A stretch of 64,000 bases of DNA, taken from NCBI GenBank assembly GCA_016720905.1, contig JADKJT010000034.1, forward strand, positions 186,001 through 250,000, given 5' to 3'. Position 1 is the stretch's first letter, and each line of letters opens with the position of its first letter. The notes under the pieces were generated by a model that was given only the letters and a program-made list of their open reading frames with translations, searched no databases and was not told where the DNA came from. The stretch is from Gemmatimonadaceae bacterium. Lineage in GTDB: Bacteria; Gemmatimonadota; Gemmatimonadetes; Gemmatimonadales; Gemmatimonadaceae. Shown piece by piece: positions 1-8,746 of this stretch. Both the position numbers and the translations under genes were made by a program.

Positions 1-391
1 CCTTTTGATTCGGGAACTCGCCAGCCACAGTCCGCCGAACCAATTCCGGCAGCTCCGCATCCGGTGCAAAACGCAGCGCGACGAACTGTCCGCGCGTGAT
101 CTTTGCAATGTCCCCATGCATGCTGGCCGGGAGGATGCGCTGCATGCGCAACGTTTCCTCCAGTCGGATGATGCGATCCTGCACCGTATTGGCCATCAAT
201 CGCGACGTCAGCACCGCGCAGGTGACGGCGAATGTGAAGAGCGCGTACACAATGGTATCCGTGGTCGGGCTGCTGATGGCCAGCTTGATCTGGTAGAGCG
301 CATAGAACATCGTGACGGGCTGCGCGAAAAAATGAAAGAGCGGCATCCAACGCGTGTGATTGCCGATGTTCTGCGTTCCGGGGTCGGTCAT
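1..391 (-). CDS. DUF6526 family membrane protein, 3' part outside the window
   Basis: Reading the minus strand from the ATG at 391-389 gives 130 open codons that run off the left edge, so the C-terminus is missing. Two hydrophobic stretches are visible, around residues 16-40 and 46-66, followed by a soluble segment beginning near residue 70. That segment has the order R-hydrophobic-E-LRMQRILP, then TRGQFVALRFA and ELPELV, which I recognise from DUF6526 proteins (two-TM proteins of unknown function). It starts 26 bases after the homoserine dehydrogenase stop and is probably the last gene of that minus-strand operon. The function is unknown, and the family call is from memory of the motif order. 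Confidence 0.7.
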   Translation of the reverse strand, partial: MTDPGTQNIGNHTRWMPLFHFFAQPVTMFYALYQIKLAISSPTTDTIVYALFTFAVTCAVLTSRLMANTVQDRIIRLEETLRMQRILPASMHGDIAKITRGQFVALRFAPDAELPELVRRTVAGEFPNQK

Positions 392-417
392 TGGAGGTTC
401 AGGGCGAAGGTGATGGA

Positions 418-1419
418 TCAGGCGTCAACAGCCGATGTCCTAACTCCACATGCGTTCACAAAATCCGCAAGCAGGCCGTAGGCGGTGGTGGTGGGATCGG
501 GGTCGCGCGAGGTGACGGTCAGGCCGCCGGGAAACACGTCGGCCTCCAGATGGGTCACGAGCGTCGTACCGGACACGGCCAAGGGGTCGCCCATTCGACA
601 GCGTTGCGGGCTGACCGATGCCCGGAGCACACCCGCGTCGTCTCGGCGAACATCGCCCACCAGCCGAATCGGCCAGCCCGCGGCTTGCGCGTGTCGAATG
701 GCATCGACGTGGAGTTCGCGAATGCCCGTGCGTTCAACCTGATGCGGTCGCAATTCCCCGTTCAGCAGCACGTTCGCAATGGCGCACAGCTTGACGGCGG
801 AATCCCACCCGTCGATGTCGTACGTCGGATCGGCCTCGGCGATTCCCAGTTGCTGCGCGCGCGCAATACCGTCGGCGAGTGTCTGCCCTTCCTCGATGGC
901 CTCCAGCACGATGGTGGCTGTCGACGTGAAGATGCCTCGCGCCGCGCGCAATCCTGCCAACGGCAGACACTCACGCACCAGGGAGAACACGGGTGCACCG
1001 TCCATCACCGCCGACTCGAAGCGATAGGTGCGTCCGACGCGGGTGGCAATGCGCTGGAGCTCGGCATAGCCGTGCACCACGGGTCCCTTGTTGGCGGAAA
1101 TGGCGTGGGCGCCGAACGCCAGGATCTCGCGCAGATATCCCAGCGCCGGTTGGCCGGTCTCGGGTTCCAGCGCGATGGCCTCGAACACGACATCGGGCTG
1201 ACCGACAGTCAGCCAGTCACGCAGACCATCGCATCGAACGCCGGTTGGCGCATGCGGATCGATCCCGGTCGCGTGGGCCCACCAGCCGTTGCGGCGTGTG
1301 GACACGCCAGTGACCGTGCACGCGATGCCGTGTGTCTGCGCCAATGCCGCGCGATGGGTCGTGAGCAGTGCGTGCAGCGCGCGCCCCACGGTACCGAATC
1401 CCAGGAAGGCGACGTTCAT
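418..1419 (-). CDS. hom: Homoserine dehydrogenase, short form without ACT domain
   Basis: Oxidoreductase of the aspartate pathway that reduces aspartate semialdehyde to homoserine for threonine and methionine synthesis (cytosolic). The 333-residue product opens with a dinucleotide-binding GFGTVGRAL. It has the ANKGPV segment near residue 105 and the family catalytic block ADPTYDIDGWDSAVKL, whose D/E/K residues bind substrate. It ends after the substrate domain, so the C-terminal ACT domain used for threonine feedback in longer homologues is absent. The ATG at 1419 overlaps the stop of the upstream transporter gene as ATGA. A longer in-frame reading upstream would lie wholly inside that transporter gene and was not used. 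Confidence 0.9.
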   Translation of the reverse strand: MNVAFLGFGTVGRALHALLTTHRAALAQTHGIACTVTGVSTRRNGWWAHATGIDPHAPTGVRCDGLRDWLTVGQPDVVFEAIALEPETGQPALGYLREILAFGAHAISANKGPVVHGYAELQRIATRVGRTYRFESAVMDGAPVFSLVRECLPLAGLRAARGIFTSTATIVLEAIEEGQTLADGIARAQQLGIAEADPTYDIDGWDSAVKLCAIANVLLNGELRPHQVERTGIRELHVDAIRHAQAAGWPIRLVGDVRRDDAGVLRASVSPQRCRMGDPLAVSGTTLVTHLEADVFPGGLTVTSRDPDPTTTAYGLLADFVNACGVRTSAVDA

Positions 1420-2723
1420 GTCGTCGCGAGCACCACGGTCGGCGGGCCTCCCTCCTCCTTCTCTGCCGCCTGCATTCCCGTGTGTCGGCGCCCCAGCCAC
1501 AACGACACCATCAACCACACCGCGCTCATCGGCGCGGCAATCAACGCAATCGAGCTCACGGCCAACCCGGCGCCCGACAGCAGCGCATAGCTCCACGCGC
1601 CAATCTGATCGCCGCTGCGATACACGAACGTATCAATGAAGTTCTTGGCCTTGTACTTGTCTTCCGGCAACACCACGGTGAACAGCACTTCGCGCCCCGG
1701 ACTGGCAAACCCGTAGTTGCCCGCCCGACGCAGCACATTGAAGACCACGAACGCCGACAGGGTCGGCCAGATCCCCAGCGTGGTGAAGCCGATCACACTC
1801 ATGAGCGGCAGAATGGCCAGGGTGATGCCGACGCCCAGCCACTTGATGATACGACCCGTCAGGAACAGCTGGGCGAGCACCGTCAGCGACTGCACGATGA
1901 AGTCGATGCGCGCCAGGAAGGCCGTGCGTGATTCCTTGTCGGCAAACTCGGCCCGCACAATCTCGGCCTGCTGGAAGTACAACACCGTCGTGCCGATGGT
2001 GAACAACAGCATGTACAGGCAAATCATCAGCAGGTACGGCGACGACAGCACATGGGTGATGCCGGACAGGCTACCGCCCCCCACTGGCTGATTGGCGTCT
2101 TCGCGCTCACGGGTGTCGCGACGAAAGCTCTCGGGAAACCGGCGCACGCACTGAATGGTGATCTCGAGCATCACCATCGAGATGAGCATCAGGATGGCGA
2201 TCCCCACCTGTCTGGCCAACAGCGCCGTGATGGCGGATCCGGCCATCGCACCCACGGTACCGCCCACACTGATGAAGCCGTACAAGCGCTTGCCCTGCTC
2301 GCTGCGGAAGGTGTCCGACATGAAGCCCCAGAACACCGAAACCACGAACAGGTTGAAGACACTCACCCAGATGAAGAACATGGGCGCCAGCCACTTCTCG
2401 CTGTGCGGCCACCAGGTGAGCGCGGCGGCAAACGACAGCAGGCAGGCGCCGAACGCGCGATACACGATGGGTATGAACCGCCGCACCGGAATGCGGGACA
2501 CCAGCATGGCCGATATCGGCTGCAGCGTCAGGGTTGATAACAGCGTGCCGGTAAACAGATATGGAAGTGTGCCCACTCCGGCGGCTACACCCAACGCGTC
2601 GCGAATGCTGCGGAGAATGAAATACGACGCCAGCAGGAAAAAGAAGAACGCGAAGGCGAGCAGCGTGGCATGCCACTCACCGTCCTCCACCGTCACCAAT
2701 CGCGCGACCAGTCGGCGAATCAC
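1416..2723 (-). CDS. MFS-type or ATP:ADP-antiporter-like membrane transporter
   Basis: A 435-residue integral membrane protein with about 11-12 hydrophobic segments. The first has a run of phenylalanines after an N-terminal VEDGEW. The motif RSIRDALG after TM1, the loop WGFMSDTFRSEQGKRLYGFISVGGTVGA, and the charged loop between TM6 and TM7 match the group annotated as AAA-family NTP/NDP carriers or MFS transporters. The substrate cannot be told from sequence. The GTG start at 2723 overlaps the upstream epimerase stop as GTGA, and the gene's own stop overlaps the homoserine dehydrogenase start, so translation is likely coupled on both sides. Confidence 0.75.
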   Translation of the reverse strand: MIRRLVARLVTVEDGEWHATLLAFAFFFFLLASYFILRSIRDALGVAAGVGTLPYLFTGTLLSTLTLQPISAMLVSRIPVRRFIPIVYRAFGACLLSFAAALTWWPHSEKWLAPMFFIWVSVFNLFVVSVFWGFMSDTFRSEQGKRLYGFISVGGTVGAMAGSAITALLARQVGIAILMLISMVMLEITIQCVRRFPESFRRDTREREDANQPVGGGSLSGITHVLSSPYLLMICLYMLLFTIGTTVLYFQQAEIVRAEFADKESRTAFLARIDFIVQSLTVLAQLFLTGRIIKWLGVGITLAILPLMSVIGFTTLGIWPTLSAFVVFNVLRRAGNYGFASPGREVLFTVVLPEDKYKAKNFIDTFVYRSGDQIGAWSYALLSGAGLAVSSIALIAAPMSAVWLMVSLWLGRRHTGMQAAEKEEGGPPTVVLATT

Positions 2724-3757
2724 TTCCCCCCGCCTGGCTGGGCGTGCCAGAGCGCCAGCACTTCCTTCTCGCGCTCCGGCGAGATACCGGCGCGCAGTTT
2801 CTCCTGTTCGGCCGCCGGACGCGAGTGATACCAGGTCATGGCCGCGCGCACCGTGTCCTCGAGGGTCCGGAACGTGAGCCCTGCGGCGCGTGCCTTTTCA
2901 ATCACGCTGGTGCAGAACGCCACCGTGCTGGCGCCGGCGTACGACCACACTGGCATGTCACCCCACGAGCGCACCTTCTGCTGCGTCAGAAACTCCTGCG
3001 GCACCCAGGTGAAGCGCGCGTCGTTGCTGTAACAGGCCTTGATGCCGAACAGCAGCTCACCAATACCACACACCGTGCGCGGTCCCACGGCGTTGAACGT
3101 GCCGCCCGTTCCGTTCTCACCCAGCCGCACCATCCACTCGGTGAGATCGCGCACATCGATCCACTGCGCCGGGTCGTCGAGCTTGCCGGGGGCGAGTATT
3201 TCCCCACCCTTCTCGATGCGCACCGGCCAGTAGGTGAAGCGATCAGTGAGATCGCCGGGGCCGACAATCAATCCAGGCCGCACGATCGTCGCGGTGGGAT
3301 ACGCGTCGCGCACCAGCATCTCGCAGCGCACTTTGCGCGGCCCGTACGCGGCGGCAGCAGCATCCCGTCCTTCAATGGGCGCCGGGTCCTGCGCTGGCGA
3401 CTCCTCGGTCGGAAATGAAGCCGTGAAGTCCTTGTACGCGGCGGTGCTGGATATGAACACGTACTGGCCGACATTGCCTTTCAGCACCGCGGCGGCGTCG
3501 ACGATCCACTTGGGTTTGCCGGTGGGGATATCGTACACCACATCCCACTTCCGGCCTTTCAGTGCGGCGTGACCATCGGGCTGGTCCCGATCGCCGATGA
3601 GCTTCTCCTCTTTGGGAAACAACCCCGGCTTGGTCTGCCCGCGATTGAACAGCGTAATCGTGTGGCCGCGCGACAGCGCGTTCTCCACGAGATGCGGCCC
3701 GATGTAGCCGGTCCCTCCCAGGACCAGGATGCGCTTGGGCGCGATGCGATTGGTCAT
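2720..3757 (-). CDS. NAD-dependent epimerase/dehydratase, paralogue 3 of 3
   Basis: A 345-residue extended short-chain dehydrogenase/reductase-like protein. The N-terminus carries the nucleotide-binding LVLGGTGYIGP, followed by LFNRGQTKPGLFP. A candidate catalytic YxxxK appears as YGPRK. The C-terminus ends with a helical ALTWYH-type segment and WHAQPG, shared with the two genes upstream. It has no signal peptide. The start is the ATG at 3757, which shares a base with the stop of paralogue 2 (TGATG). The substrate is unknown; related proteins are annotated as nucleotide-sugar epimerases or isoflavone-reductase-like. Confidence 0.8.
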   Translation of the reverse strand: MTNRIAPKRILVLGGTGYIGPHLVENALSRGHTITLFNRGQTKPGLFPKEEKLIGDRDQPDGHAALKGRKWDVVYDIPTGKPKWIVDAAAVLKGNVGQYVFISSTAAYKDFTASFPTEESPAQDPAPIEGRDAAAAAYGPRKVRCEMLVRDAYPTATIVRPGLIVGPGDLTDRFTYWPVRIEKGGEILAPGKLDDPAQWIDVRDLTEWMVRLGENGTGGTFNAVGPRTVCGIGELLFGIKACYSNDARFTWVPQEFLTQQKVRSWGDMPVWSYAGASTVAFCTSVIEKARAAGLTFRTLEDTVRAAMTWYHSRPAAEQEKLRAGISPEREKEVLALWHAQPGGGK

Positions 3758-4806
3758 CACTTCCCCTGCCTGGCATGCCATGCGGCCAACACTTCGCGTT
3801 CACGCTCCGGCGGCAGTCCCGCCTTGAGCGCCGCTTGTCGCTCCGGCGGTTGCGCATGGTAGTACGTGAGCGTGTCGCGCGCCGTGTCAGCCAGCGGACG
3901 GAAGGTGAGACCGGCATTCTTCGCCTTGCTGATGTCCATGCGCGCCCATCCTTCACTGTTGCCGCGCGGCGGCATCCACACCGGCAGGTCGGCATAGGGA
4001 CGCAGCTTGTTCTCCAGCACAAAGTCGGCATCGACCCACGTGAAACGCGCGTCACTGGTAGTGACCGCCTTGCAGCCGTACAACATTTCGGAAATGGTGA
4101 GCGTCGCCCGCGGCCCCACCACATTGTACGTGCCGCTCGCCTGCACTTCGCACAGTCGGATCATGAATTCGGTGAGATCACGCTGATCAATGAACGCCAC
4201 CGCGTCATCGGGCGTGCCGGGTGACAGGATCTCGCCACCCTGTTCCACCCGAATGGGCCAGTACGAAAACCGATCCGTGAGATCACCAGGCCCCACGATC
4301 AATCCCGGACGCACGATGAGCGCGCGATCGCCCCAGATGGCTTTCGCGTCGTTTTCGCAGCGCACTTTGAGCGGACCATACGCCGCCTTCGGTGGCTCGG
4401 CGTCGGCGTCGGCCGGTTCGTTCAACGGACCATCTTCGGTGATGCCAATAGCCTTGCGGTTGGCAAACGCCGAGAGCGTGCTCACGAACACGTAGCGTTG
4501 CGCACTGTCTTTGAGCGCCGCTCCCGCCTCGCGCACCCAGCGCGGGATCTGCGTGGGATTGTCGATCACCACATCCCACGTGCGGCCCTTGAGCGCCTTG
4601 TATCCGTCGGGCGCATTGCGGTCGCCAATCAGCTTCTCCACCTTGGGAAACAATCCCGGATTGGTCTTGCCGCGATTGAACAAGGTGACGCTGTGTCCGC
4701 GCGCGAGCGCATACTCCACCTGATGCGGACCAATGAATCCGGTGCCACCCAGAATGAGAATGCGCAGCTTCTTCGGTTGCGATCCCGACAACGATGAGGC
4801 GCTCAT
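3757..4806 (-). CDS. NAD-dependent epimerase/dehydratase, paralogue 2 of 3
   Basis: A 349-residue SDR-like protein, clearly paralogous to its two neighbours: ILILGGTGFIGPHQVEYAL at the N-terminus, LFNRGKTNPGLFP, a YGPLK candidate catalytic YxxxK, then the shared AGLTFRPLADTARDTL and YYHAQP endings. There is no signal peptide, so it is probably cytosolic. The start is the ATG at 4806, one base downstream of the stop of paralogue 1. A longer in-frame reading would run into paralogue 1 and lacks homology. The reaction is unknown. Confidence 0.8.
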   Translation of the reverse strand: MSASSLSGSQPKKLRILILGGTGFIGPHQVEYALARGHSVTLFNRGKTNPGLFPKVEKLIGDRNAPDGYKALKGRTWDVVIDNPTQIPRWVREAGAALKDSAQRYVFVSTLSAFANRKAIGITEDGPLNEPADADAEPPKAAYGPLKVRCENDAKAIWGDRALIVRPGLIVGPGDLTDRFSYWPIRVEQGGEILSPGTPDDAVAFIDQRDLTEFMIRLCEVQASGTYNVVGPRATLTISEMLYGCKAVTTSDARFTWVDADFVLENKLRPYADLPVWMPPRGNSEGWARMDISKAKNAGLTFRPLADTARDTLTYYHAQPPERQAALKAGLPPEREREVLAAWHARQGK

Positions 4807-4807
4807 C

Positions 4808-5962
4808 TCACTTGCCTGACTTCGTGTGCCATTCGGCCAGCACGGTCTTTTCCTTGTCTGCCGCCAACCCCGCGCGCGCCTTCTCCTGTTCGGCCGCCGG
4901 ACGACCGTGGTACCAGGTGAGTGTGTCCTTCGCGGTGTCGGCAAGCGGTCGGAACGTCAGACCGGCATCGTATGCCTTCTGGCAAATCACGCGCGCGAAC
5001 CCGGCCGTGCGTCCGGCGGGCGGCACCCACACCGGCATGTCACTCCAGGCACGCACCTGCTTCTCCTGCAGAAAGTCTGCCGGCACCCACGTGAACTTCG
5101 CATCACTGGTGGTAACCGCTTTGATACCGTACAGCATCTCGGCGATGGTGGTGGGCGTCTTGGGACCCGTGGCGTTGAACGTGCCCAGCGTGTGCGACTC
5201 GCCCAGACGCACAATCCACTGACTCAGGTCGAGGGCGTCGACATACTGCACGGGATCGTTCGGAGTGCCGGGTGCCAAAATCTCGCCACCTTTGTCGATG
5301 CGTACGGGCCAATACGAAAAACGATCACTGAGATCACCAGGTCCAACGATGAGCCCCGGACGCACGATCGTGACGTTGTCACCAAACTGCGTCTTGGCCT
5401 CCATCTCGCTGCGCACCTTGTTGCTGCCGTACGTCTGCGCATTGAACTCGGCGTCGATATCACTGGGTGTATTCAGCGGACCGCTTTCGTCCACCGGCTT
5501 GGAGTTGTCTGAAAACACCGAGATCGTCGAGACGAAGAGGTACTGCCCCACGCGTCCCTTGAGCGCTTCTCCGGCGCCGCGCACCCACGTGGGATTGGCC
5601 GTCGGATTGTCGATGACGAGATCCCATGTGCCTTTCTTCAGGGCATCGTGACCGCCCGGCAGATTGCGATCGCCAATGAGTCGGGGGACCTTGGGAAACA
5701 GCGTCGCATTGGTCTTGCCGCGATTGAACAGCGTGACCTTGTGCTTGCGATCGAGCGCGTATTGCACCTGATACGGGCCGATGAACCCGGTGCCGCCCAG
5801 AATCAGAATACGCATCGATTTGGGCTGCGCCTCGCCGGTTTCCGGACGGTAGGCGCGTATCCCATCCGCCGAGAATCCATGCGCCAGTGTTGGCAGACCG
5901 AGGCTGATGGCGCCGGTGAGGACAGCGGCGGACTTCAGGAAATCGCGGCGATCGATGGTCAT
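4808..5962 (-). CDS. NAD-dependent epimerase/dehydratase with Tat signal, paralogue 1 of 3
   Basis: A 384-residue SDR-like protein and the first of three tandem copies. Unlike the others, it begins with a twin-arginine-type leader: DRRDFLKSAA, then a short hydrophobic stretch and LAHG near residue 28. The Rossmann motif ILILGGTGFIGP follows at about residue 50, the YGSNK motif mid-protein, and WHTKSGK at the end. The leader predicts export folded to the periplasm, possibly with bound cofactor. The start is the ATG at 5962, which places RR at residues 5-6. A 129-base gap holding a hairpin-rich repeat separates it from the upstream dipeptidase gene. Confidence 0.8.
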   Translation of the reverse strand: MTIDRRDFLKSAAVLTGAISLGLPTLAHGFSADGIRAYRPETGEAQPKSMRILILGGTGFIGPYQVQYALDRKHKVTLFNRGKTNATLFPKVPRLIGDRNLPGGHDALKKGTWDLVIDNPTANPTWVRGAGEALKGRVGQYLFVSTISVFSDNSKPVDESGPLNTPSDIDAEFNAQTYGSNKVRSEMEAKTQFGDNVTIVRPGLIVGPGDLSDRFSYWPVRIDKGGEILAPGTPNDPVQYVDALDLSQWIVRLGESHTLGTFNATGPKTPTTIAEMLYGIKAVTTSDAKFTWVPADFLQEKQVRAWSDMPVWVPPAGRTAGFARVICQKAYDAGLTFRPLADTAKDTLTWYHGRPAAEQEKARAGLAADKEKTVLAEWHTKSGK

Positions 5963-6000
5963 AGTGGACTGGTCCTGTTTGGGGAATGGCGTGGGGTCGG

Positions 6001-6091
6001 AGAAGGAAAGACGGGAGACGGCAGACGCCGCCATCCCCTCTCGAGCCCAGGAGACCGGATGTCTCCCGTCTTCCGTCTCCCGTCTCCCGCC
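6001..6091. repeat. GTCTCCCGTC-type dispersed inverted repeat, copy A
   Basis: A short element made of ACGGGAGAC and GTCTCCCGTC units in both orientations, including a GGAGAC/GTCTCC hairpin at 6050-6066. It lies immediately 3' of the membrane dipeptidase stop and 5' of the first epimerase gene. A related element in the opposite orientation lies at 25150-25240, and the two share a core of about 26 bases (GACCGGATGTCTCCCGTCTT and flanking bases). It may act as a REP-like transcript end or mRNA stabiliser. Confidence 0.7.
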
Positions 6092-7420
6092 TCAGTGAAT
6101 CGTCACACGATCCAACTGCTGAATGGTCTTCGTGCTCGCGGGCCGTTCTTTCCGTAGTCGCGCCGAAACCACTTCAGCGCGAGACAACGCGCGCAGAATG
6201 TTCTCACCCGCCACGCCGCGCAGCTCGGCGTCGGTCCAGCCGCGTTTCACCAACTCGGCCAACAGGTTGGGATACTTGGAGACGTCTTCCAGTCCAACCA
6301 CCGTTTCGGTGATACCGTCGTAGTCACCACCCATGCCGATGTTCGCCGCGCCGGCCAGCTTCTTGATATGATCCATGTGATCGGCGACGTTGGCAATTGT
6401 CGATTGCGGCGTTGGGTTCTTTTCGCGCCACGCGGCCACCGCCTTGAACTGCGCATCGTTGTTGCCGGGATACGCCTTGGCAATCGAGTCGCGAATCCCG
6501 GTCACGCGATTGCTGTAGTCGGCCACGGCCTGCGAGGTGAAGCCCGGCACGAACGTCATCATCACCACACCGCCGTTCCTGGGCAATCGGGCGAGAATGG
6601 AATCCGGCACATTGCGCGGGACATCGGTCAGGCCGCGGGCGGCCGAATGGGAAAAGATCACCGGCGCTTCCGACACGTCGAGCGCGTTGCTCATCACGGC
6701 GGGAGACACATGCGACAGGTCGACCAGCATGCCCAGACGATTCATCTCGCGCACCACTTCTTTTCCGAACGACGTCAGGCCGTTGTGTTTGGGCACGTCG
6801 TTCGCGGCGTCGGCCCAGTCCAGCGTGACGTTGTGGGTGAGCGTCATGTAACGCGCACCCAGTTCGTAGTAGGCCCGCAGGGCGCCCAGCGAATTCTCGA
6901 TGGCGTGCCCGCCTTCCATGCCCAGCAGCGAGCCGATCTTGCCGGCCTTCTGCGCCGCCCGCACGTCGGCGGCAGTCAGCGACCACTGCAGGTCTTTCGG
7001 ATAGCGCGCAATCACACGGCGCGCGATATCGATCTGTTCGAGCTGCACGCGCGCATATCCCGAGTCGCGAATCTCACCGGGGATGTACACCGACCAGAAC
7101 TGTCCGCCCACCATGCCCTGTCGCAGGCGCTTGATGTCGGTCATGCCCTTGGTGGTCTTGTTCAGGTCGTACGCCTCGACGTCCAGCGGCGCGTTGGCGA
7201 ACTCGCGCATGGCCCAGGGCAGATCGTTGTGCGAATCGACCAGCGGGGTGGTCTTGAGCAACTGCTTTACGTGCGCCAGACGTGTAGCGAAGTCGGCGTT
7301 GCGCAGTGGCTGTCCGGCAGCGGCTTTCGCCGCTTGGGCGTGAATCGCGCTGAGGGGATGCAACGCGCCCATGGTCACACAGGCCACCAGGCAGACGAAG
7401 GTGCGTCGGGTCGAGTGCAT
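6092..7420 (-). CDS. Membrane dipeptidase (renal dipeptidase family, M19), exported
   Basis: A zinc-dependent dipeptidase of the amidohydrolase superfamily, 442 residues. It has a cleavable signal peptide (residues 1-28, ending AIHAQA). The metal ligands are visible: H64 and D66 in VDSHNDLP, E169 in GMEGGHAIE, H237 in LSHVS, H258 in FSHSAA, and the GGDYDG aspartate near the C-terminus. It probably cleaves dipeptides in the periplasm or at the cell surface. The ATG at 7420 shares a base with the stop of the upstream esterase (TGATG). An in-frame reading extends far upstream of this ATG, but that part is antisense-like and overlaps the esterase. Confidence 0.92.
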   Translation of the reverse strand: MHSTRRTFVCLVACVTMGALHPLSAIHAQAAKAAAGQPLRNADFATRLAHVKQLLKTTPLVDSHNDLPWAMREFANAPLDVEAYDLNKTTKGMTDIKRLRQGMVGGQFWSVYIPGEIRDSGYARVQLEQIDIARRVIARYPKDLQWSLTAADVRAAQKAGKIGSLLGMEGGHAIENSLGALRAYYELGARYMTLTHNVTLDWADAANDVPKHNGLTSFGKEVVREMNRLGMLVDLSHVSPAVMSNALDVSEAPVIFSHSAARGLTDVPRNVPDSILARLPRNGGVVMMTFVPGFTSQAVADYSNRVTGIRDSIAKAYPGNNDAQFKAVAAWREKNPTPQSTIANVADHMDHIKKLAGAANIGMGGDYDGITETVVGLEDVSKYPNLLAELVKRGWTDAELRGVAGENILRALSRAEVVSARLRKERPASTKTIQQLDRVTIH

Positions 7421-8178
7421 CAGACTCCCAGTCGTTCGAGGTAGTGCGGCAGCATCTTGCGCCACCAGGGCCAATCGTGATTCACGTCGTGACCCCACAA
7501 ATCGAAGATGTGGGGAATACCCTTCTGGTCGAGCAGGTCGTGAAAAGTGCGCGTCGCATCGGGCGCTTCGTACGAACCCTGACCGGCGACCAGGACGATG
7601 CGACTGTGATGGCGCAGCGTATCGAGGACACCACCTTCGGTGTTTGCGACATACCACTTCGGGTTGTTGAAGTAGCAGTTGTCGTCCGAATACCCCTTGA
7701 AGTAGCTGGGCGACAGGTCGTAGAAACCGCTCATGCCAATCACGCCGCCAAACAAGTCCGGGCGGCGAAAGAAGGCGTTGGCGGCATGGAAGCACCCGAA
7801 GCTGGCACCGGTGGTGAGCGCGCGGGCCCCGCCATCGCCCACGACGTGCCGGATGAACGGCGCCACTTCGTCTTCCACGTACCGCGAGTACATGGCCTGA
7901 CGGCGTCCCTGCTCGCGTACCGGCATGGCGCGATCCATCCACGCCAGTTTGTTGATGCTGTCGATGCTGAACAACCGCAATCGGCCGGCGGCAATGAGTG
8001 GCTCCACCGCCTTCACCAGGAAAAACCGTTCGTTCTCCAGGAAATCGGCGGCGGCGGTGGGGAACAACAGCACGGGCTGCCCAGCATGCCCGTAGGTGAC
8101 AATGGGCATCTCCAGACCGAGCGCGGGGCTGCGCCATCGGTCGATCCGCTTGGGCAATCGAGGGTCGATGAATTGCAT
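7420..8178 (-). CDS. Putative esterase, alpha/beta-hydrolase fold
   Basis: A 252-residue protein of the Fes/Esterase-D-like type (COG4947-like). The nucleophile elbow is GASFGCFHA, with serine in a GxSxG. A likely acid lies near LVAGQGSYEAP and a catalytic histidine in FDLWGHDVNHDW. There is no signal peptide, so it is probably cytosolic. The substrate is unknown. The stop overlaps the start of the membrane dipeptidase gene, and the gene begins this minus-strand run after a 54-base gap from the acetyltransferase gene. Confidence 0.8.
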   Translation of the reverse strand: MQFIDPRLPKRIDRWRSPALGLEMPIVTYGHAGQPVLLFPTAAADFLENERFFLVKAVEPLIAAGRLRLFSIDSINKLAWMDRAMPVREQGRRQAMYSRYVEDEVAPFIRHVVGDGGARALTTGASFGCFHAANAFFRRPDLFGGVIGMSGFYDLSPSYFKGYSDDNCYFNNPKWYVANTEGGVLDTLRHHSRIVLVAGQGSYEAPDATRTFHDLLDQKGIPHIFDLWGHDVNHDWPWWRKMLPHYLERLGV

Positions 8179-8232
8179 CGCTCTAAGGTGGCTGGCGCCC
8201 GCGACGCTGGCCAGTGGAGGCCACCCCTCGAC

Positions 8233-8721
8233 CTACGCTACCAGCGCCTTCGCGAAGCAGAACTTGCGCCCGATGGACAGTTCCGACCGTGAGATCTTGG
8301 TATAGCGGGCGATCTTTTCGGGATACACCACAATGCTGGACTCGCGGAATCCTGCGCTGAGGAACAGCTGGTCGGCCAGCGACACGGCAAAGACCTCGGG
8401 GTAGCCGCGCTGCCTGGCCAGTTCCTCGGCGGCGAGGATCAGACGGCGGCCGATCCCGCGTCCCTGCACGGCCGGCGCCACAGCCAGCGACACGAGTTCA
8501 ACCAGTGAGGGCGAGTACTCGTCGAGCGCCACGCAGCCCAGCACCGCACCGATGCCGTCGCGAACCACCTGATAGTCCTGCAGGTGGGCCGTGACGAAAT
8601 CGACCGAGCGCATGAGCGTCAGGCCGTCGGGCGCGAACAGGTTGTTCAGGGCCACGATAGCCGCAATGTCCCGCTCGTCGGCGTGTTCGACCGACAGCGT
8701 CATATCCGCGGTAGCGCTCAC
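8233..8721 (-). CDS. GNAT-family N-acetyltransferase, ArgA-like
   Basis: A 162-residue single GNAT domain. The acetyl-CoA loop is VQGRGIGRRL, preceded by the beta-4 strand VELVSLAVAP. The LFLSAGFRESSIVVYPEKI ending resembles short N-acetylglutamate synthases, so glutamate acetylation is possible but unproven. The start is uncertain: GTG at 8721 gives the full domain, and an ATG at 8703 would shorten it by six residues. Neither has a clear ribosome binding site. The stop of the upstream DUF411 gene is 25 bases away. Confidence 0.75.
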   Translation of the reverse strand: MSATADMTLSVEHADERDIAAIVALNNLFAPDGLTLMRSVDFVTAHLQDYQVVRDGIGAVLGCVALDEYSPSLVELVSLAVAPAVQGRGIGRRLILAAEELARQRGYPEVFAVSLADQLFLSAGFRESSIVVYPEKIARYTKISRSELSIGRKFCFAKALVA

Positions 8722-8746
8722 CGAGCGGTCCGCTGACGAGAGTCAC

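Noticed and set aside
391..1590. 399-codon plus-strand open frame over the homoserine dehydrogenase gene
   Set aside because: It is the antisense of a well-recognised gene and its product has no coherent domain; high G+C makes such shadows common.
6001..6091. CRISPR-like repeat
   Set aside because: Units are short, inverted and without regular unique spacers; no cas genes nearby.
7420..8137. N-terminal extension of the dipeptidase frame by about 239 codons
   Set aside because: The extension is antisense-like, overlaps the esterase gene, and a signal peptide begins exactly at the internal ATG 7420.
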